Source: CALLQB01 sp036479275
Lineage (GTDB): Bacteria; Actinomycetota; Acidimicrobiia; Acidimicrobiales; SHLQ01
Direction of reading: 5' to 3'
DNA: 7,532 nt
Assembly: GCA_965524675.1 (NCBI GenBank)
Contig: CBERPN010000217.1
Coordinates: 1 to 7,532, forward strand
Shown: piece by piece, positions 6,057 through 7,532 of the stretch
Layout of the letters: each line of letters begins with the position of its first letter
How positions within the stretch are numbered: position 1 is the stretch's first letter
Made by a program: the position numbers and the translations under genes
Notes under the pieces: generated by a model
Databases searched by the model: none
Seen by the model: the letters and a program-made list of their open reading frames with translations, nothing else
Told to the model about the DNA's origin: nothing

Positions 6057-7532
6057 ATGTTAAGCAGAAACATTCGAGATGGAGTGAAGTCAGCTTCGCT
6101 ACCGTGGACGGTGATCGAATCCCTGCGGTCGCATCGTGCGCTTTCACTAATGGCGCTCGATGCCTTGGTATGGGCCCTAGGTCTGTCCGTTGGCCTACCG
6201 ATGCGTTTGGGATACGAGGTCGAACAATTCGTAAATTGGGTCGGTTTCCTTATCGTAGCGATGGTGGCTGTCACTACTCAATGGTCATTCAATACGCTCC
6301 TTGGCGTGTATCGCGGCCGCTGGCGCACCTCGAGCGATGGTGAGGTCGGAGCGCTGGTCATTTCTGCCAGCTTTGCGGTGGTGTTTGCAGTTGCCTTGAA
6401 CTTTGCTCTCTCTAAACCAGTGCCGACGACGGCATTGCTAACTGGTGCTTTGCTCTCTATGGCCATGGTGGCAGGGGTTCGAGTCATGTATCGGGCGGCT
6501 GTTCTCAGCCGATCTCGCAAGCTGAGCACTGGTCGCAGAGCGATCGTATTTGGAGCCGGCGAGGCAGGCGAGTCGATCATCAAGCAGATCTTGCGCGATC
6601 CAACATCTGGCATTGTTCCAGTCGGCATTCTTGATGACCATGAGATCCGGCGACATCGTACGTTGTCGGGGGTAGATGGCTTCGGAACCCGCGACGACAT
6701 TGCGCGAGCCGCCAAAGACCTCGATGCAGAGGTTCTGTTAATCGCGATGCCGTCTGCTTCCAAGACGGCGATCTGTAAAATCGACGAGCTGGGTCGTGCC
6801 GCAGGGCTAGAGGTTCTGACGCTGCCGCCGACCATTGAGCTACTTGGCCAGCTATCGGTTAGCGATTTTCGACCGCTTCGCGAGGTCGATTTGCTCGGCC
6901 GTCACGAAGTCGAAGTCGATTATGACTCGATTCGCGAGTACATCGATGGTCGCAGAGTTCTTGTAACCGGAGCTGGCGGGTCTATTGGATCCGAGTTGTG
7001 CCGACAGTTGGCCCAGCTCAATCCAGCAGAGCTGTACATGCTCGACCGGGACGAGTCGGCGCTTCATGGTGTGCAACTCTCGATCGAGGGTAGAGCGTTG
7101 CTCGACTCGGGAGATCTAATTGTCGCCGACATTCGCGACCGCAATCGAATTACAGGGATCTTTAACGATCTTCGGCCCGATGTCGTGTTTCACACGGCGG
7201 CGCTTAAGCACTTAACGCTACTCGAGCAACACCCGAGCGAAGGCTTCAAGACGAACGCGCTCGGAAGCCTGAATCTACTCGAGGCAGCCGAGATGAGTGG
7301 GGTCTCGCATTTCGTCAACGTCTCTACCGACAAAGCTGCCGATCCATCGAGCATTCTTGGTGCTACAAAGCGCATGGCCGAAATCTTTACGGCAGTGTCG
7401 CCCGACATTGCGGGTCGCCGCTTCTTATCGGTTCGGTTCGGCAACGTTCTCGGCAGTCGCGGGTCGGTTCTTCCGACCTTTCGAAGCCAGATTGAATCGG
7501 GCGGCCCGATTACGGTTACCCACCCCGATGTA
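6057..7532 (+). CDS. Membrane-bound NDP-sugar 4,6-dehydratase, WbpM/CapD/FlaA1 type (3' end outside window)
   Basis: The frame is open from ATG 6057 to the last base, giving 492 codons without a stop; relatives of this type are about 600-650 residues, so the C-terminus is missing. Family members convert UDP-GlcNAc or UDP-GalNAc to 4-keto-6-deoxy sugars for surface polysaccharide or protein glycans. Visible parts in order: four hydrophobic segments (about 27-48, 58-84, 97-119, 123-145); a first nucleotide-binding domain starting RRAIVFGAGEAGESI (160-174); and the catalytic SDR domain with VLVTGAGGSIGSE (301-313), FHTAALKH (378-385) and STDKAADPSSILGATKR (423-439), where D425 and K426 fit the catalytic Asp-Lys. 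The third catalytic position, Tyr in FlaA1 and Met in many long homologues, is Leu434 here. GGAAGAG (6042-6048) lies 8 nt before the ATG and supports the start over the out-of-frame ATGs at 6049 and 6052. Confidence 0.93.
   Translation, partial: MLSRNIRDGVKSASLPWTVIESLRSHRALSLMALDALVWALGLSVGLPMRLGYEVEQFVNWVGFLIVAMVAVTTQWSFNTLLGVYRGRWRTSSDGEVGALVISASFAVVFAVALNFALSKPVPTTALLTGALLSMAMVAGVRVMYRAAVLSRSRKLSTGRRAIVFGAGEAGESIIKQILRDPTSGIVPVGILDDHEIRRHRTLSGVDGFGTRDDIARAAKDLDAEVLLIAMPSASKTAICKIDELGRAAGLEVLTLPPTIELLGQLSVSDFRPLREVDLLGRHEVEVDYDSIREYIDGRRVLVTGAGGSIGSELCRQLAQLNPAELYMLDRDESALHGVQLSIEGRALLDSGDLIVADIRDRNRITGIFNDLRPDVVFHTAALKHLTLLEQHPSEGFKTNALGSLNLLEAAEMSGVSHFVNVSTDKAADPSSILGATKRMAEIFTAVSPDIAGRRFLSVRFGNVLGSRGSVLPTFRSQIESGGPITVTHPDV

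Noticed and set aside
5861..6274. 137-codon minus-strand open frame across the dehydratase start
   Set aside because: It overlaps the membrane-segment region of the dehydratase, has no recognisable motif and no clear ribosome site.
6278..6835. 185-codon minus-strand open frame inside the dehydratase
   Set aside because: It lies wholly antisense to a gene with clear family motifs and has a Ser/Arg/Thr-rich translation typical of a shadow frame.

Overview
The window looks like an actinobacterial chromosome segment, plausibly from a mid-GC lineage such as Acidimicrobiia. The evidence is a SufB of the type seen in high-GC Gram-positives, GTG/TTG-tolerant starts, mixed strong and weak Shine-Dalgarno sites, and GC in the mid-50s by eye. 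The lineage is inference. No insertion sequence, phage gene, CRISPR array, tRNA or rRNA is visible.

Layout. (1) 1-60: a 15-bp perfect hairpin, probably the terminator of a gene lying to the left. (2) 117-2875, plus strand: a PlsC-type acyltransferase, a short bactofilin-like beta-solenoid protein with a long disordered tail, and an ATP-grasp ligase-like protein. The last two are 15 nt apart and probably co-transcribed. (3) 2887-3585, minus strand: a small formyltransferase, tail to tail with the ATP-grasp gene. (4) 3586-3808: a divergent control region for the formyltransferase and sufB. (5) 3809-5212: a complete sufB, the Fe-S cluster scaffold, with no sufC, sufD or sufS after it inside the window. 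(6) 5213-6056: about 840 bp with no recognisable gene. It holds an unassigned frame with a CxxC-CxxC start and several coding-like segments in different frames, so it may be a decayed gene or an unknown small one. (7) 6057-7532: a membrane-anchored NDP-sugar 4,6-dehydratase of the WbpM/CapD/FlaA1 type, cut by the window end after 492 codons.

Common theme. Sugar dehydratase, formyltransferase, ATP-grasp enzyme, acyltransferase and cytoskeletal-type solenoid together suggest a cell-envelope or surface-polysaccharide region with a housekeeping sufB inside it. A dehydratase can start a route to 4-amino-4,6-dideoxy sugars, which are known substrates of N-formyltransferases; linking the two genes here is inference. 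I see no convincing new defence or mobile system. The least explained parts are the 5213-6056 stretch and the solenoid/ATP-grasp/formyltransferase neighbourhood.
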